This document shows, piece by piece, positions 8,125-16,568 of a DNA stretch of 56,130 bases. The stretch's first letter is position 1. Each line of letters begins with the position of its first letter. The position numbers and the translations under genes are program-made. The notes under the pieces were generated by a model, which did no database searches, was not told the DNA's origin, and was given only the letters and a program-made list of their open reading frames with translations. The DNA is taken from assembly GCA_013359265.1 (NCBI GenBank), contig JABWCD010000032.1, positions 1 to 56,130 on the forward strand, in the 5' to 3' direction. The DNA comes from Candidatus Hydrogenedentota bacterium (GTDB lineage Bacteria > Hydrogenedentota > Hydrogenedentia > Hydrogenedentales > SLHB01).

Positions 8125-9168
8125 CTACTTCGTAAACGCCTTCGGACTCCGCACGTGCGCCACTGCCTCGTCGTACGAAACGACCCCCTCCATGTACAGC
8201 TTCTTGATCGCCTTGTCCATGGTCACCATGCCTTCCTTAGTATTCGTTTCCATGATGCTGTACACCTGATGCGTCTTCCCCTCGCGGATCAGGTTCGCCA
8301 CCGCTGTGTTGTTGATCAGCAACTCCGCCGCCAGCACGCGCCCCTTCCCGTCCTTCTTCGGCAACAGCCGCTGCGAAATGATCCCCAGCAACGTCATCGA
8401 CAACATGAACCGGATTTGCTGCTGCTGCTCCGCCGGGAACACGTCAATCATACGGTCCACCGACTGGATCGCGTCGTTTGTGTGCAACGTCGCCATCACC
8501 AGGTGGCCTGTCTCCGCCGCGCGCAGACACGCCTGAATCGTCTCCAAATCGCGCATTTCGCCAATCTGTATCACGTCCGGGTTCTGCCGCAGGATGTACC
8601 GCAGCGCGTGGATGAACCCGTGCGTGTCGTCGCCCACCTCGCGCTGGTCCACTATCGACTTCTTGTGCGAATGCACAAATTCTATCGGGTCTTCAATGGT
8701 AATCACGTGGCACTCGCGGGTGTCGTTGATGCGGTCAATGATTGCCGCCTGCGTGGTCGTCTTCCCGTGGCCGGTCGGGCCCGTCACCAGTAGCAGCCCC
8801 TGCTTCGCGTCTGGAAACTTGTCCACCGCGTCCGGCAACCCCAACGTATCCAAGTCCGGAATCTCATCCGGAATCGGACGCAGCGCCGCCGCAATCGCCT
8901 GCTTCTGCAAATACACATTCACGCGGTAACGGTGCTTGCGCCCCACCGCGAGCGAAAAATCGAGTTCCTTCTCGGTCTCGAACGTCTTCTTCTGATCGGC
9001 CGTCAACACGGAATAAATCAACTTCTTCGCCGCCTCGGGCGTCAGCGCGTCGTACCGCGTGCGGTACAGCCGACCATTCACGCGCAACGCCGGCGGCGCC
9101 CCAGCGCTGATGATGAGGTCTGACGCGCCTTCTTTTTGGACCAACTCGAAGAGGTCTTTGAATTCCAT
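8125..9168 (-). CDS. pilT: Type IV pilus retraction ATPase PilT
   Basis: This 347-residue PilT/GspE-type AAA ATPase powers retraction of type IV pili at the inner membrane. It has an N-terminal PAS-like domain (DLIISAGAPPALRVNG), Walker A GPTGHGKTT (about residues 130-138), the Asp box and Walker B region, and the PilT-type segment IGEMRDLETIQACL, followed by the His box AETGHLVMATLHTNDA. Full length matches the family. AAGGG lies 8 nt before the ATG. It stands alone, with its own promoter upstream at 9216-9244; no pilus assembly genes are in the window. A PilU or generic twitching ATPase is the alternative, but the length favours PilT. Confidence 0.93.
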   Translation of the reverse strand: MEFKDLFELVQKEGASDLIISAGAPPALRVNGRLYRTRYDALTPEAAKKLIYSVLTADQKKTFETEKELDFSLAVGRKHRYRVNVYLQKQAIAAALRPIPDEIPDLDTLGLPDAVDKFPDAKQGLLLVTGPTGHGKTTTQAAIIDRINDTRECHVITIEDPIEFVHSHKKSIVDQREVGDDTHGFIHALRYILRQNPDVIQIGEMRDLETIQACLRAAETGHLVMATLHTNDAIQSVDRMIDVFPAEQQQQIRFMLSMTLLGIISQRLLPKKDGKGRVLAAELLINNTAVANLIREGKTHQVYSIMETNTKEGMVTMDKAIKKLYMEGVVSYDEAVAHVRSPKAFTK

Positions 9169-9215
9169 GGGTTATCCCTTGACAATTGATGCCCGTATTC
9201 TTAATTCACTCGTCT

Positions 9216-9244
9216 ATCATAACCCACATCTGCGGCTTATGCAA
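9216..9244 (-). promoter_or_regulatory. Sigma-70 promoter for pilT
   Basis: On the minus strand TTGCAT (9239-9244), a 17-nt spacer and TATGAT (9216-9221) lie about 50 nt before the pilT ATG. The -10 matches consensus in five of six positions, the -35 less well. Confidence 0.5.
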
Positions 9245-9297
9245 TGTAAATAATCAATTAAATCTGTGTTGATTATCGCCATATTATGGCTGAACGA

Positions 9298-10173
9298 CTA
9301 CTTAATGTAGACAACCTCTTCTTCCAGCTCGATCCCGAAACGCTCGAGCACGGCCGCCTTCGCCAACGCAATCAAATCCAAAATGTCCGCGCTCGTCGCG
9401 TTGTCCTCATTCATAATAAAGTTCGCGTGTTTGTCGCTGATGACCGCCCCGCCCCGGCGCGCCCCCATCAGTCCTGCCTCCTGAATCAGCTTGCCCGAAT
9501 GCTTCCCTGGCGGGTTCTTGAACACGCTCCCGCAGCACTTCCCCTGCGGTTGCGTCCGCAGTCGCCGCTCAATGTAATGATCGTAAATCGGGCGCTGTGG
9601 CTCGTCCGTCCTCGCAAACTTGAAGTGCCCCTGCAAGATCAGCGAACCGCGCGGACAAAACGTCTGCCCCCGGTAGCTGTACAGCGACTCGTTCATCGGG
9701 ATGCGCTTGCGCCCCTCCGGCCCAATCACGTCGACGGATTCCATCAACATGCACGTCGACCCGTTCACCGTCCCCGCGTTCATATAGATCGCCCCGCCGA
9801 CCGTCCCCGGAATCCCCGTCAACCCGCCGACGAGATCGTAGTTGTTCGCCAGCATGATCTCGCGCACAACATGATTCAGATCGACCCCCGACTCGATCCG
9901 GTACCGGTCATCCCCCAACGATTCGAGCCCGTTCAGCTCGCTCATCACGATGACAATGCCGTCGTACCCGGCGTCGTCAATCAATACGTTCGAGCCGCCG
10001 CCCAGCACCGTCTTCTTCCCCGGTTGCCGAGCGACCCACTCGTACGCCTGCACCGCCTCATCAACCGTCCGCGGAATCAACGCCAACCGCGCCGGCCCCC
10101 CAACCCCATATATCGTCAACGGCGCCAGCGGATAATTCTCCACCGCAAATTCAAAAGGAAGATCGTTACTCAT
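9298..10173 (-). CDS. murB: UDP-N-acetylenolpyruvoylglucosamine reductase MurB
   Basis: This 291-residue FAD enzyme reduces UDP-GlcNAc-enolpyruvate to UDP-MurNAc with NADPH in the cytoplasmic phase of peptidoglycan synthesis. The FAD-binding segment with VLGGGSNVL (about residues 56-64), GIPGTVGGAIYMNAG and the catalytic Ser loop GSVFKNPPG near residues 222-230 are visible; a Glu near the C-terminus (ELEEEV) fits the proton donor region. The length and the SYRGQTF-type insertion suggest the shorter type II form. It is not clustered with other mur genes here. The call is secure. Confidence 0.95.
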   Translation of the reverse strand: MSNDLPFEFAVENYPLAPLTIYGVGGPARLALIPRTVDEAVQAYEWVARQPGKKTVLGGGSNVLIDDAGYDGIVIVMSELNGLESLGDDRYRIESGVDLNHVVREIMLANNYDLVGGLTGIPGTVGGAIYMNAGTVNGSTCMLMESVDVIGPEGRKRIPMNESLYSYRGQTFCPRGSLILQGHFKFARTDEPQRPIYDHYIERRLRTQPQGKCCGSVFKNPPGKHSGKLIQEAGLMGARRGGAVISDKHANFIMNEDNATSADILDLIALAKAAVLERFGIELEEEVVYIK

Positions 10174-10444
10174 GCGCGAGAGAATACAAAGCTCGACGTG
10201 CGCTTACCACTTTCCACTCTGGGCAGATCGGTGGACAACTCAGCGACGAAGTGAGGCGGTTGCAGGGAGCAGCCAAAAACCAGTAGTCCCGACCACCCGG
10301 ATCGTCATGTCCCCGCGGAACCCGAGTCGGCCCCCGCTGAACTCCATTCCCGATAGACCCGGCAGACCCGATAGACCCGGCAGAACCGATCCCCGCTTCT
10401 CTGCGGAACCCGGAACCCGGTACCCGGTACCCGATGCCCCACCC
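10174..10444. other. Intergenic region with degenerate repeats
   Basis: This region holds GACCCGGCAGACCCGATA-type tandem words (about 10350-10392) and CCCGGTACCCGGTACCCGAT (about 10415-10435). I see no gene. It lies between the glycosyltransferase gene and murB, transcribed away from it. Confidence 0.5.
10350..10440. repeat. ACCCGGCAGACCCGATA / GGTACCC low-complexity repeat
   Basis: CCCGATAGACCCGGCAGA is repeated with small changes, then ACCCGGAACCCGGTACCC. It resembles the unit at 8093-8121 and the composition of other intergenic repeats in the window. Confidence 0.65.
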
Positions 10445-11923
10445 CTATCCCCTCACAAATCCCACAATCTGTTCCGCGCGCTGTAAATGCGTATGCTCGC
10501 TCAATACCCGTTTGCGCGCCGCGCGCCCCATCGCTTTCCGCTTCCGCGCGTTTTGCAGCAGCTTACGATACGTCCGCGTCGCATCATCGGCCGATTCCAC
10601 GATGACAATCTCCTTCCCCACCTCAAACCATTCCTCGATCCCTTCATGCGGATTCGACACAACGCAGCATCCCATCGCGGCGAGTTCAAACAGGCGTAGC
10701 GTTGAAGATCCATATACGCTTGCGTGCGCCGTCCTCGAAATATTCAGGTTAATCTTTGCGCGCGCGCAGGCTTGACGAAGCCCATTGAACGGTACATTGC
10801 CCACGTATCGCAATGCCACCGGCGTCGGCGGAAACCCCTTCCCGCCCAGCGCAAACACCTTGTCCTCCATCTCCTGGCACGGCGTCACCAGCATGTCCTC
10901 GAACCACTCCTCGCGATACTCCACGCCGTAGCCATAAAAGAAAACGTCAAACTCCTCCTTCGCCGTCATCGGCGCGTACAACTCCGGGTCCACGCCCCAA
11001 TGCACCGTCTCGACCCGCCGCGCGCCCATCGCTGCCAACTCCTCCGCGCCTGCCGTCGAGTTGCACATGAACCCGTCGTACTCGGAAAGGTCCGCGCCGT
11101 CATACCCGCGAAACCCCGACGCAAACCCGCCGTACCGCGGCAGACTCGCCGGCACGTCCCCATCGAAAAAGTAAAACGGCACGCCGCACTTCTTCCCCAG
11201 CCGCGCCGGCAGCCCCGTAAAATGGTTTAGCGGGACCGAAAACACGATCACCGCATCCACGTCGCGCTCCGCTTCGAGTATCTTCGCCAGATGCGCCTCC
11301 CACCGCGGCCGCACCCACGACTCGATCAGTCTTCTATTGATCGCGCCACTCACGCCCCCGCGTATCGACGACCCGCCACCACGCCCAACCTTCGATCGTC
11401 CCGGCCCCTTGATGCCGCCGGCGATCTGCCCGCCAAATCCCGAAGCCCCAACGGCTATCGCACTCTTTCCCGCACCCGCACCTGCCTTCCCGCTCTTTCC
11501 CGCAACCCTGACTGTAAGTCGTCTCCCGCTCGCGCCCCCGCTCCTATCGCTTGCCCCAGCCCTCTCGTCCATCCTGTCCAATACGTCCATAGCGCGCGGA
11601 TCGCCGTCCAGGTCTTCTTCGTCCCATAGCTCCCTTTCGTCCCTTAGGTCCGTTCGGTCTCTTAGGTCTCTTTCCGCCCAACGCCGCAGGTCAGCCGCCC
11701 CACCCCCGAACAGTTTCTTCAGCGCCCCAAAAGCCCGCCCCTCCGCCTGACACGGGTTCGCATAACACCGCCACCACGGCGTACCAAACGCCGCCCCCGC
11801 GTACGGAATCGCCACGACCTCATGCCCCAGCTCGTGCAACCCCTTCAAAAACTGCCACCACGCCGGAGTACACCCATAATTCAACTGCACGTCCAACGCG
11901 CTCACCACACAAACAATCTTCAT
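10445..11923 (-). CDS. CgeB-like glycosyltransferase with internal low-complexity insertion
   Basis: The 492-residue protein resembles the DUF3880/CgeB group of GT-B glycosyltransferases. The N-terminal Rossmann part (MKIVCVVSALDVQLNYGC...) and the C-terminal part with ASVYGSSTLRLFELAAMGCC and NPHEGIEEWF, typical of the donor-binding domain, are both intact. Between residues about 84 and 195 lies a tract of charged Asp/Arg/Glu repeats followed by a Gly/Ala/Lys-rich stretch that looks like translated intergenic repeat DNA. The flanks (LKKLFGGGAADLRRW and RRLIESWVRPRWEAHL) would join naturally without it. Substrate and acceptor are unknown. Whether the insertion is tolerated or inactivates the enzyme cannot be told from sequence. 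Confidence 0.78.
   Translation of the reverse strand: MKIVCVVSALDVQLNYGCTPAWWQFLKGLHELGHEVVAIPYAGAAFGTPWWRCYANPCQAEGRAFGALKKLFGGGAADLRRWAERDLRDRTDLRDERELWDEEDLDGDPRAMDVLDRMDERAGASDRSGGASGRRLTVRVAGKSGKAGAGAGKSAIAVGASGFGGQIAGGIKGPGRSKVGRGGGSSIRGGVSGAINRRLIESWVRPRWEAHLAKILEAERDVDAVIVFSVPLNHFTGLPARLGKKCGVPFYFFDGDVPASLPRYGGFASGFRGYDGADLSEYDGFMCNSTAGAEELAAMGARRVETVHWGVDPELYAPMTAKEEFDVFFYGYGVEYREEWFEDMLVTPCQEMEDKVFALGGKGFPPTPVALRYVGNVPFNGLRQACARAKINLNISRTAHASVYGSSTLRLFELAAMGCCVVSNPHEGIEEWFEVGKEIVIVESADDATRTYRKLLQNARKRKAMGRAARKRVLSEHTHLQRAEQIVGFVRG
11339..11674 (-). repeat. Repeat-derived in-frame insertion within glycosyltransferase gene
   Basis: On the minus strand the stretch begins with GGACC/GGGAC words (GGACCTAAGGGACGAAAGGG), then GGACGTATTGGACAGGATGG, then GCGGGAAAGAG words. 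These resemble intergenic low-complexity DNA, not codon-biased coding sequence, yet keep the frame open for about 112 codons. A similar word set lies at 25797-25860. Boundaries are approximate. Confidence 0.6.
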
Positions 11924-12040
11924 GCGCGGATTCTAGCAAACCCGGCAACACCGACCCGACTTCGCATAAAGGTGCGCGGGCGTCCCGCCCGAGATGGCAC
12001 CGCGTGAATCATCTTGCTCCACCGTCATCGTTGTGACACG

Positions 12041-12625
12041 ATGGCCGCGGGAATCACTATGCCTCGCTCATCTGGCCGCGCATCGCTCACCACCGTCGCA
12101 ATCGTAAGCGCGACCATGCTCGCGCTCGCAATCGTTGCATGGCTTGCCGTTCGCAACGCGCTGCAATACCGCGCCACGTACAACGGCGGCCTCACCTTTG
12201 TCGGTAGTGCCGACGGCGTCGATGTCCGCTACGTTCGCCTGTTCGTCTGGAAACCTCCCGGCTACGCCGACCCGCTGCCCCACATGTCCCTATACATTGA
12301 CGGCACGCCCTACCCCGTCGATACCCTCACGCCCGACACCTTTCAAAAACTTGGCGGAACCAGGGACGAAGGCGGGCTTTGGGACACCGCCGGCAACGTC
12401 CTCCAATACCGGTTCGAGAACGACCGACTCACCTGGCTTTCCATCGTCCCGACCAGTCGCGCCCCCGAACCCGTCCCAACTCCCAACCTCCGAACCAACA
12501 TCCGCACTGGCGCCTTCCAAATCTCCGTCAACGGCGGCGCCCCATTTACCCTGCCAGTAAGCGGCCAACAACTCCGCGAGACATCGGGACCCCCAACGTC
12601 CGTCACGCGCAACATCGCCAACTGA
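12041..12625 (+). CDS. Hypothetical membrane-anchored protein
   Basis: I do not recognise a family. The protein of about 194 residues has one N-terminal hydrophobic segment (about residues 16-37) and an extracytoplasmic remainder with beta-rich character (RYVRLFVWKPPGYADPLPHM, then SLYIDGTPYPVDTL). It could be a signal-anchored or secreted protein. ATGs at 12041 and 12059 and a TTG at 12014 are possible starts; none has a strong Shine-Dalgarno. It is divergent from the glycosyltransferase gene and has no clear partners. Confidence 0.5.
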   Translation: MAAGITMPRSSGRASLTTVAIVSATMLALAIVAWLAVRNALQYRATYNGGLTFVGSADGVDVRYVRLFVWKPPGYADPLPHMSLYIDGTPYPVDTLTPDTFQKLGGTRDEGGLWDTAGNVLQYRFENDRLTWLSIVPTSRAPEPVPTPNLRTNIRTGAFQISVNGGAPFTLPVSGQQLRETSGPPTSVTRNIAN

Positions 12626-12809
12626 GAATTGCCAATCTCAAGACCACCCGTGTCCGCCACGCAATTCGATTCCCTTCGCAACTCCTCACGTTCACACCTT
12701 CATACCCACTTCGCTCATAACCTGCATCCATCGCATTATCTGTCACGCAAACAGGGGTCGTTTCGCAGCCCATTCTTCCGTATCGTCCACGTGGTCCGCA
12801 GTCGGACGA

Positions 12810-12832
12810 GTGCAACGCCGTGGGCTAAGAAG
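12810..12832 (+). repeat. GTGCAACGCCGTGGGCTAAG word, copy A
   Basis: Copy A of a 23-bp word found three times in the accessory zone (also 13228-13250 and 16008-16030), all in the same orientation. Copy B has two mismatches; copy C is more diverged. Confidence 0.65.
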
Positions 12833-13227
12833 AGAGCGAGATAGCGTCTCGCGAAATGGCGAGCACGCCGTACGCCCAGTTGCGTACGTGCGTGGCCCCC
12901 ACGCGCTCCTCGTCTGGCAACGCTGTGTATGGGTGAGAATCCGTGGCGAAGCCTACTCTTCTTTCAGAGCGCTGACTCGTCTATACGCCTGAATTCGTAC
13001 ACCCCCTCCCCCTTGAATCGTCAAAAAAGGTATGGGGGGTAGGACCTTGGTTGACGACAGCGCTACCCGTGACCACAAACGCCGCTACGCACGATCCGGG
13101 CTCGAACTACCTTCACGCAAGAAGGACTCAACTGGTGTAAAGCAGGTCGTACCGGTACCGTTTCGTATTGCGAAGTCACGTAACAACGGACTGGTTCGGC
13201 CTATCATCCATAGCCTTGACAACGGAG

Positions 13228-13250
13228 GATGCAACGCGGTGGGCTAAGAA
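13228..13250 (+). repeat. GTGCAACGCCGTGGGCTAAG word, copy B
   Basis: Copy B reads ATGCAACGCGGTGGGCTAAG and continues AAG as in copy A. Confidence 0.65.
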
Positions 13251-13377
13251 GTAGACAACAATCAGGCAGGCGGAAAGCTGAGCGGGGCCGACTTCGCGCG
13301 CTCGATATCCGTGCGTTTCATCCGCGCCGTGGATGAGATGCTAGAACGACATCGCGAATCGCCAACCCTCACGCCTC

Positions 13378-13746
13378 CTATTTTGCGGAGTTGCGATTGC
13401 CGGATCCGAATCCCCCGCGTCCGGCGGTTTTGGAGGAATCGTGAATTCGTTTCTTGAGCACTTTGCGCAACGGAAGCTGCGCGCGTTTCTTACCGGCGGC
13501 GGACTTCCACGCTCGGACTATACGCATCGCTTTGGGTTCATTGAGTCGCTCTGCGCGTATTTGGCCGCCCGCAGCGGAAGACACGGACGACTTCATGCCC
13601 GCTAAGTCGATTGCCGTCGCTGCATCGATAGAATCGCGGAGCGCTTTTCGCACGGCCTTCCCCGCAGGCAGGTGCGCTACTTTTTTGTTGAGCCTCGCTT
13701 TCACGCGCCGCACGTCGATAAGTACTTTGGGGTCCTTAACTTTCAT
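13378..13746 (-). CDS. Basic hypothetical protein partnered with PIN toxin
   Basis: The 122-residue, Lys/Arg-rich protein begins MKVKDPKVLIDVRRVKARLN and starts 11 bp inside the 3' end of the PIN gene, so the two are translationally linked. In related modules the gene overlapping a PIN-domain toxin encodes its antitoxin, usually much shorter; this one is longer and has an extended basic, Gly/Ser-rich tail. It may bind nucleic acid or the toxin. I do not recognise a named family. Confidence 0.55.
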   Translation of the reverse strand: MKVKDPKVLIDVRRVKARLNKKVAHLPAGKAVRKALRDSIDAATAIDLAGMKSSVSSAAGGQIRAERLNEPKAMRIVRAWKSAAGKKRAQLPLRKVLKKRIHDSSKTAGRGGFGSGNRNSAK

Positions 13747-14230
13747 CGGACAATACCTCCAGCGGAGTGCAGATGCGCAACGGCTTATTGTAACCCTCGG
13801 CGAGATTCGTCGCGTTGACTTTCGTTTCTCTATTCACATTCGCGAGATGTCGGAAATTCCAACTGAGCAATACGTCCATCCCGAAAACCGTCGCTACGGC
13901 GATGTGCAACGCGTCGCGAACTTCTCCTTTCGGCAAAACCTTCTTCGTCAAGTATACCTGCGCGAGTCGCGCAATTTCGTCCTGGCTGTCCGCGGTGTGC
14001 AACACGTCGACTCCATACTCGACTATCGCCCGCACTAACGCGTCGCGCCTGAACACGTTCGGGGTTGCCGCGATTTCTTCCAGAACGACGCTCGAAACAT
14101 GCGCAGTGTGAACGCGCCTAGAAACATAGCCGTCGAAGAACTCGCGTGTCGCCGTACAGTAATGCGGCACGTCTTCCGCAAAGAGGAAGTTGAGGATCGA
14201 TGTATCGAGGTAGATACGAAGCGATTTCAT
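13736..14230 (-). CDS. PIN-domain ribonuclease, VapC-like toxin
   Basis: This 164-residue PIN-domain protein has the acidic residues expected for a metal-dependent nuclease: Asp in RIYLDTSILNFLF, Glu in SSVVLEEIAAT, Asp in GEVRDALHIAVA and Asp in FGMDVLLSWNFRHLAN. The closing segment (ICTPLEVLSDE) is typical of one VapC-like subfamily. Such proteins usually cleave RNA and are held inactive by a cognate antitoxin, here probably the overlapping downstream gene. All motifs are intact, in contrast to the decayed PIN gene at 16.5-17.0 kb. Confidence 0.85.
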   Translation of the reverse strand: MKSLRIYLDTSILNFLFAEDVPHYCTATREFFDGYVSRRVHTAHVSSVVLEEIAATPNVFRRDALVRAIVEYGVDVLHTADSQDEIARLAQVYLTKKVLPKGEVRDALHIAVATVFGMDVLLSWNFRHLANVNRETKVNATNLAEGYNKPLRICTPLEVLSDES

Positions 14231-14257
14231 TATGTGGAGTCGTCCGCCCGCGAGACG

Positions 14258-15895
14258 CTACACGTACCCGCCGCCGCGGTAGCTCTGGTCCTGCTTCAAC
14301 TTTACGTTGACGCAGGCGGGCTTTCCGCTGGCAAAGGCGCGCTCGAGGGCGGGGCGGATGTCGCCGGGCTGCTCGACGTATTCGCCGTGGCCGCCCAGGG
14401 CCTCGACGACTTTATCGTAGCGGGTGTAGTTGAGTTGTGTGGCGCAAAGCCGCTGGTAGATGGCGATCTGCGGGCGCATCATCTGGCCCCACGCGGCGTC
14501 GTTGCCGACAATGCCAACGATGGGCAGGTTGAACCGCACGGCGGTGTCGTACTCGAAGCCGTTGAGACCGAACGAGCCGTCGCCGTAGATGATGAGGACG
14601 CGCTTGTCCGGGTGCGCGATTTGCGCGGCGATGGCGAACGGCATACCGACGCCCAGCGTGCCGAGCGGGCCTGGGTCCATCCAGAACCCGTTCTTCGGAA
14701 TCGGTACGACCTTCGCCGCGGAGGCGACGATGTCGCCGCCGTCGCCGATGACGATCATGTTGTCGTTCTGCTCGACGAAGTTTGCGACCTCGCGGCACAT
14801 GCGGTCCGCCTCGATCGGGACGGCGTCGCTCGCCTGCTTCGCCTGTTCTTTCGCCTTGTACGCATCCTCTTTCGCGCGGAGCTCTGCGCTGTAGGCGGAG
14901 AAATCGAGCGCAATTTTTTCGCTGTCCATGGCGCGCATCAGTGCGTCGAACGATACTGCGAGGTTGCCGACGAGCGCCGCGTGCGACGCGCGGTTGTGAC
15001 TGATCAGCATGTTGTCCATATCGAGTTGGACGATCTTCGCGGATTCCGGAATGTTCTGACCGAACGCCATGCGGAAATCGAGAATCGTTCCCGCGAGGAT
15101 GACCACGTCGGCCGCCTCGAGCGCTTCGCGCCGTGTGCGGTTGAAGAGGTGCTTCGAATCGCGCGGAATAGTCCCGCGGCCCATGCCGTTCGCGTAGGCG
15201 GGCAGGTTCGTCTTCGCAAGGAACGCGTTAAGCTGCGGTTGCGCGTTCGACCACTTCACGCTCGTACCCGCCATCAGCATCGGTCGCTTCGCCTCCGCGA
15301 GGATGCGCAGGGCCTTCACGACCTCTTCGCCCTGCGGACCCACGAGCGGCGGCGCAGTCGAGATTGGCGGAAACGTCGCGCGCTCGAGGCTCGCCTCGTT
15401 CATCAGCACGTCCATGGGTATCTCGAGGAACGCCGGCCCCGGAATGCCCGAGATGGCCGCGCGAATTGCCCGTTCGATGTACTCGGGGATGCGCTCGGTG
15501 TCGTAACAGGCCGCGGAAAACTTCGTGATCGGCCGCATCAGGCTGACGTGGTCCATCTCCTGCAACGACCCGCGCCCGAGGTTGGCGAACGGCCCCTGCC
15601 CGCCGATGCAGAGTATCGGCGAATTCGCCCGCCACGCGTTGGCCACGCCAGTCACCGCGTCCGTCACGCCCGGCCCGGCTGTCACCACAGCGACACCGAT
15701 CGTCCCCGGGTTCACGCGCGACCACGCATCCGCCGCATGCGTCGCCGCCTGCTCGTGCCGCACGTCCACGATGCGGATGCCCTCGTCCAGGCACCCGTCG
15801 TAAATCGGCATGATATGCCCGCCGCTCAACGTGAAAATGCACTCGACACCCGCGTTCTTCAGCGCGCGCGCCGCCAACTTGCCGCCGTGTGACAT
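14258..15895 (-). CDS. Thiamine-diphosphate enzyme, acetolactate synthase/2-hydroxyacyl-CoA lyase-like
   Basis: The 545-residue protein of the acetolactate synthase large-subunit superfamily has the N-terminal ThDP-pyrimidine domain with the catalytic Glu in DVRHEQAATHAADAW, a central domain, and the C-terminal pyrophosphate domain with the GDG...N motif (IYGDGSFGLNGFEYDTAVRF). Sequence flow (FTLSGGHIMPIYDG, LEIPMDVL) resembles the ILVBL/HACL2 type more than IlvB, so the substrate could be a 2-hydroxyacyl-CoA or 2-ketoacid; this is inference. The start at 15895 is chosen because AAGGACG lies 7 nt before that ATG. No regulatory IlvN gene is nearby, which argues against a housekeeping IlvB. Confidence 0.85.
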   Translation of the reverse strand: MSHGGKLAARALKNAGVECIFTLSGGHIMPIYDGCLDEGIRIVDVRHEQAATHAADAWSRVNPGTIGVAVVTAGPGVTDAVTGVANAWRANSPILCIGGQGPFANLGRGSLQEMDHVSLMRPITKFSAACYDTERIPEYIERAIRAAISGIPGPAFLEIPMDVLMNEASLERATFPPISTAPPLVGPQGEEVVKALRILAEAKRPMLMAGTSVKWSNAQPQLNAFLAKTNLPAYANGMGRGTIPRDSKHLFNRTRREALEAADVVILAGTILDFRMAFGQNIPESAKIVQLDMDNMLISHNRASHAALVGNLAVSFDALMRAMDSEKIALDFSAYSAELRAKEDAYKAKEQAKQASDAVPIEADRMCREVANFVEQNDNMIVIGDGGDIVASAAKVVPIPKNGFWMDPGPLGTLGVGMPFAIAAQIAHPDKRVLIIYGDGSFGLNGFEYDTAVRFNLPIVGIVGNDAAWGQMMRPQIAIYQRLCATQLNYTRYDKVVEALGGHGEYVEQPGDIRPALERAFASGKPACVNVKLKQDQSYRGGGYV

Positions 15896-16007
15896 GGATC
15901 GTCCTTTCGCGCGCCGGACCGCGAAGCGCGGCATCCGGCCGGGGTTTGGGGTCAGCCTGGGTACACTCCGATTTCGGATTCTAGATGTTGGATTTTGGCT
16001 TAGGCAA

Positions 16008-16030
16008 GTGCAACACGATGGGCTGAGAAA
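16008..16030 (+). repeat. GTGCAACGCCGTGGGCTAAG word, copy C
   Basis: Copy C (GTGCAACACGATGGGCTGAG, then AAA) shares most positions with copies A and B. Confidence 0.5.
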
Positions 16031-16072
16031 TGGAGTGAATTGGAGTCTAATTCAATCAAGCGATTTGGGAAC

Positions 16073-16357
16073 CTACGGGCGAGCTCTTGCGCGTGGCGAA
16101 CTTGCCGTGATGCTTATGAGACGTTTTCGCAACGTATCCGCGCAAAAATCGATGTTTCCCGGCCATTCGACGAAACGCCCATGCTCGCCGATTTGTGCTC
16201 GGGCGGAAATGTGTGCGCTCGAGAGTGATGCGATGTTGCGGTCCAAGCCGCGCGCGACGACAGGCCAAAAGTCAACCACGCCGGATTCGCTGTCCTCGTG
16301 TTTGGTCTCGATGCGATGTTTATTCCGTGACTTGATTGAGACTGTCCGGCAAAACAT
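16073..16357 (-). CDS. DUF2442-like small protein
   Basis: The short protein of about 94 residues matches the DUF2442 pattern in outline: a first strand with HRIETKHEDSESGVVDFWP, a middle RG... segment and IGEHGRFVEWPGNIDFCADT near the C-terminus, where the family has a W-x-x-x-I/V-D-x-x-P/A-D-x-L motif. Such proteins are often found beside toxin-antitoxin genes. The middle segment is diverged and the last 15 residues are Arg/Pro-rich, so it may be decaying. The ATG at 16357 lacks a clear ribosome binding site. Confidence 0.4.
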   Translation of the reverse strand: MFCRTVSIKSRNKHRIETKHEDSESGVVDFWPVVARGLDRNIASLSSAHISARAQIGEHGRFVEWPGNIDFCADTLRKRLISITASSPRARARP

Positions 16358-16382
16358 GAATCGAGCGAAGACCCATCGCGCT

Positions 16383-16568
16383 CTAGCCTGCTTTCGCGCC
16401 ATCCTGAGGACGCTGGCGCGATACAAGCCTCTCTCCGTGGCGCTCCTGAGATTTCATCAATTTGTCCACGAGTGCATCCAGCGTGCCCCCGGCTTCACGC
16501 ACGAGTCGCTTCCGAATTTCGTGGATCTCATCGACAATCGGATCAGACCATGTCTCTTTCGTCTTCAT
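16383..16568 (-). CDS. Small antitoxin-like partner of the decayed PIN gene
   Basis: The 61-residue protein has the DPIVDEIHEIRKRLVREAGG opening typical of short proteins that follow PIN-domain toxins, a helix with LDALVDKLMKSQE and a basic tail. GAGGAG lies about 9 nt before the ATG. The start overlaps the 3' end of the PIN pseudogene, as in intact modules. It appears intact although its toxin gene is broken. Confidence 0.65.
   Translation of the reverse strand: MKTKETWSDPIVDEIHEIRKRLVREAGGTLDALVDKLMKSQERHGERLVSRQRPQDGAKAG

Larger units (their letters stand above)
12626..13377. other. Intergenic region with two short repeat copies
   Basis: This stretch of about 750 bp has no gene I can support. 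It carries two copies of the GTGCAACGCCGTGGGCTAAG word (12810-12832 and 13228-13250) about 418 bp apart, so it may be a decayed mobile or duplicated segment. A G-rich run (GGTATGGGGGGTAGG) lies near 13029. Confidence 0.5.

Noticed and set aside
9179-9206. TTGACA with a TAATTC at 17 nt on the plus strand
   Set aside because: It points away from pilT into the murB 3' end with no gene to serve. The minus-strand promoter at 9216-9244 explains pilT better.
13032-13247. Short ORF between repeat copies
   Set aside because: No ribosome site, no motif and no coding-like composition; it ends within repeat copy B.
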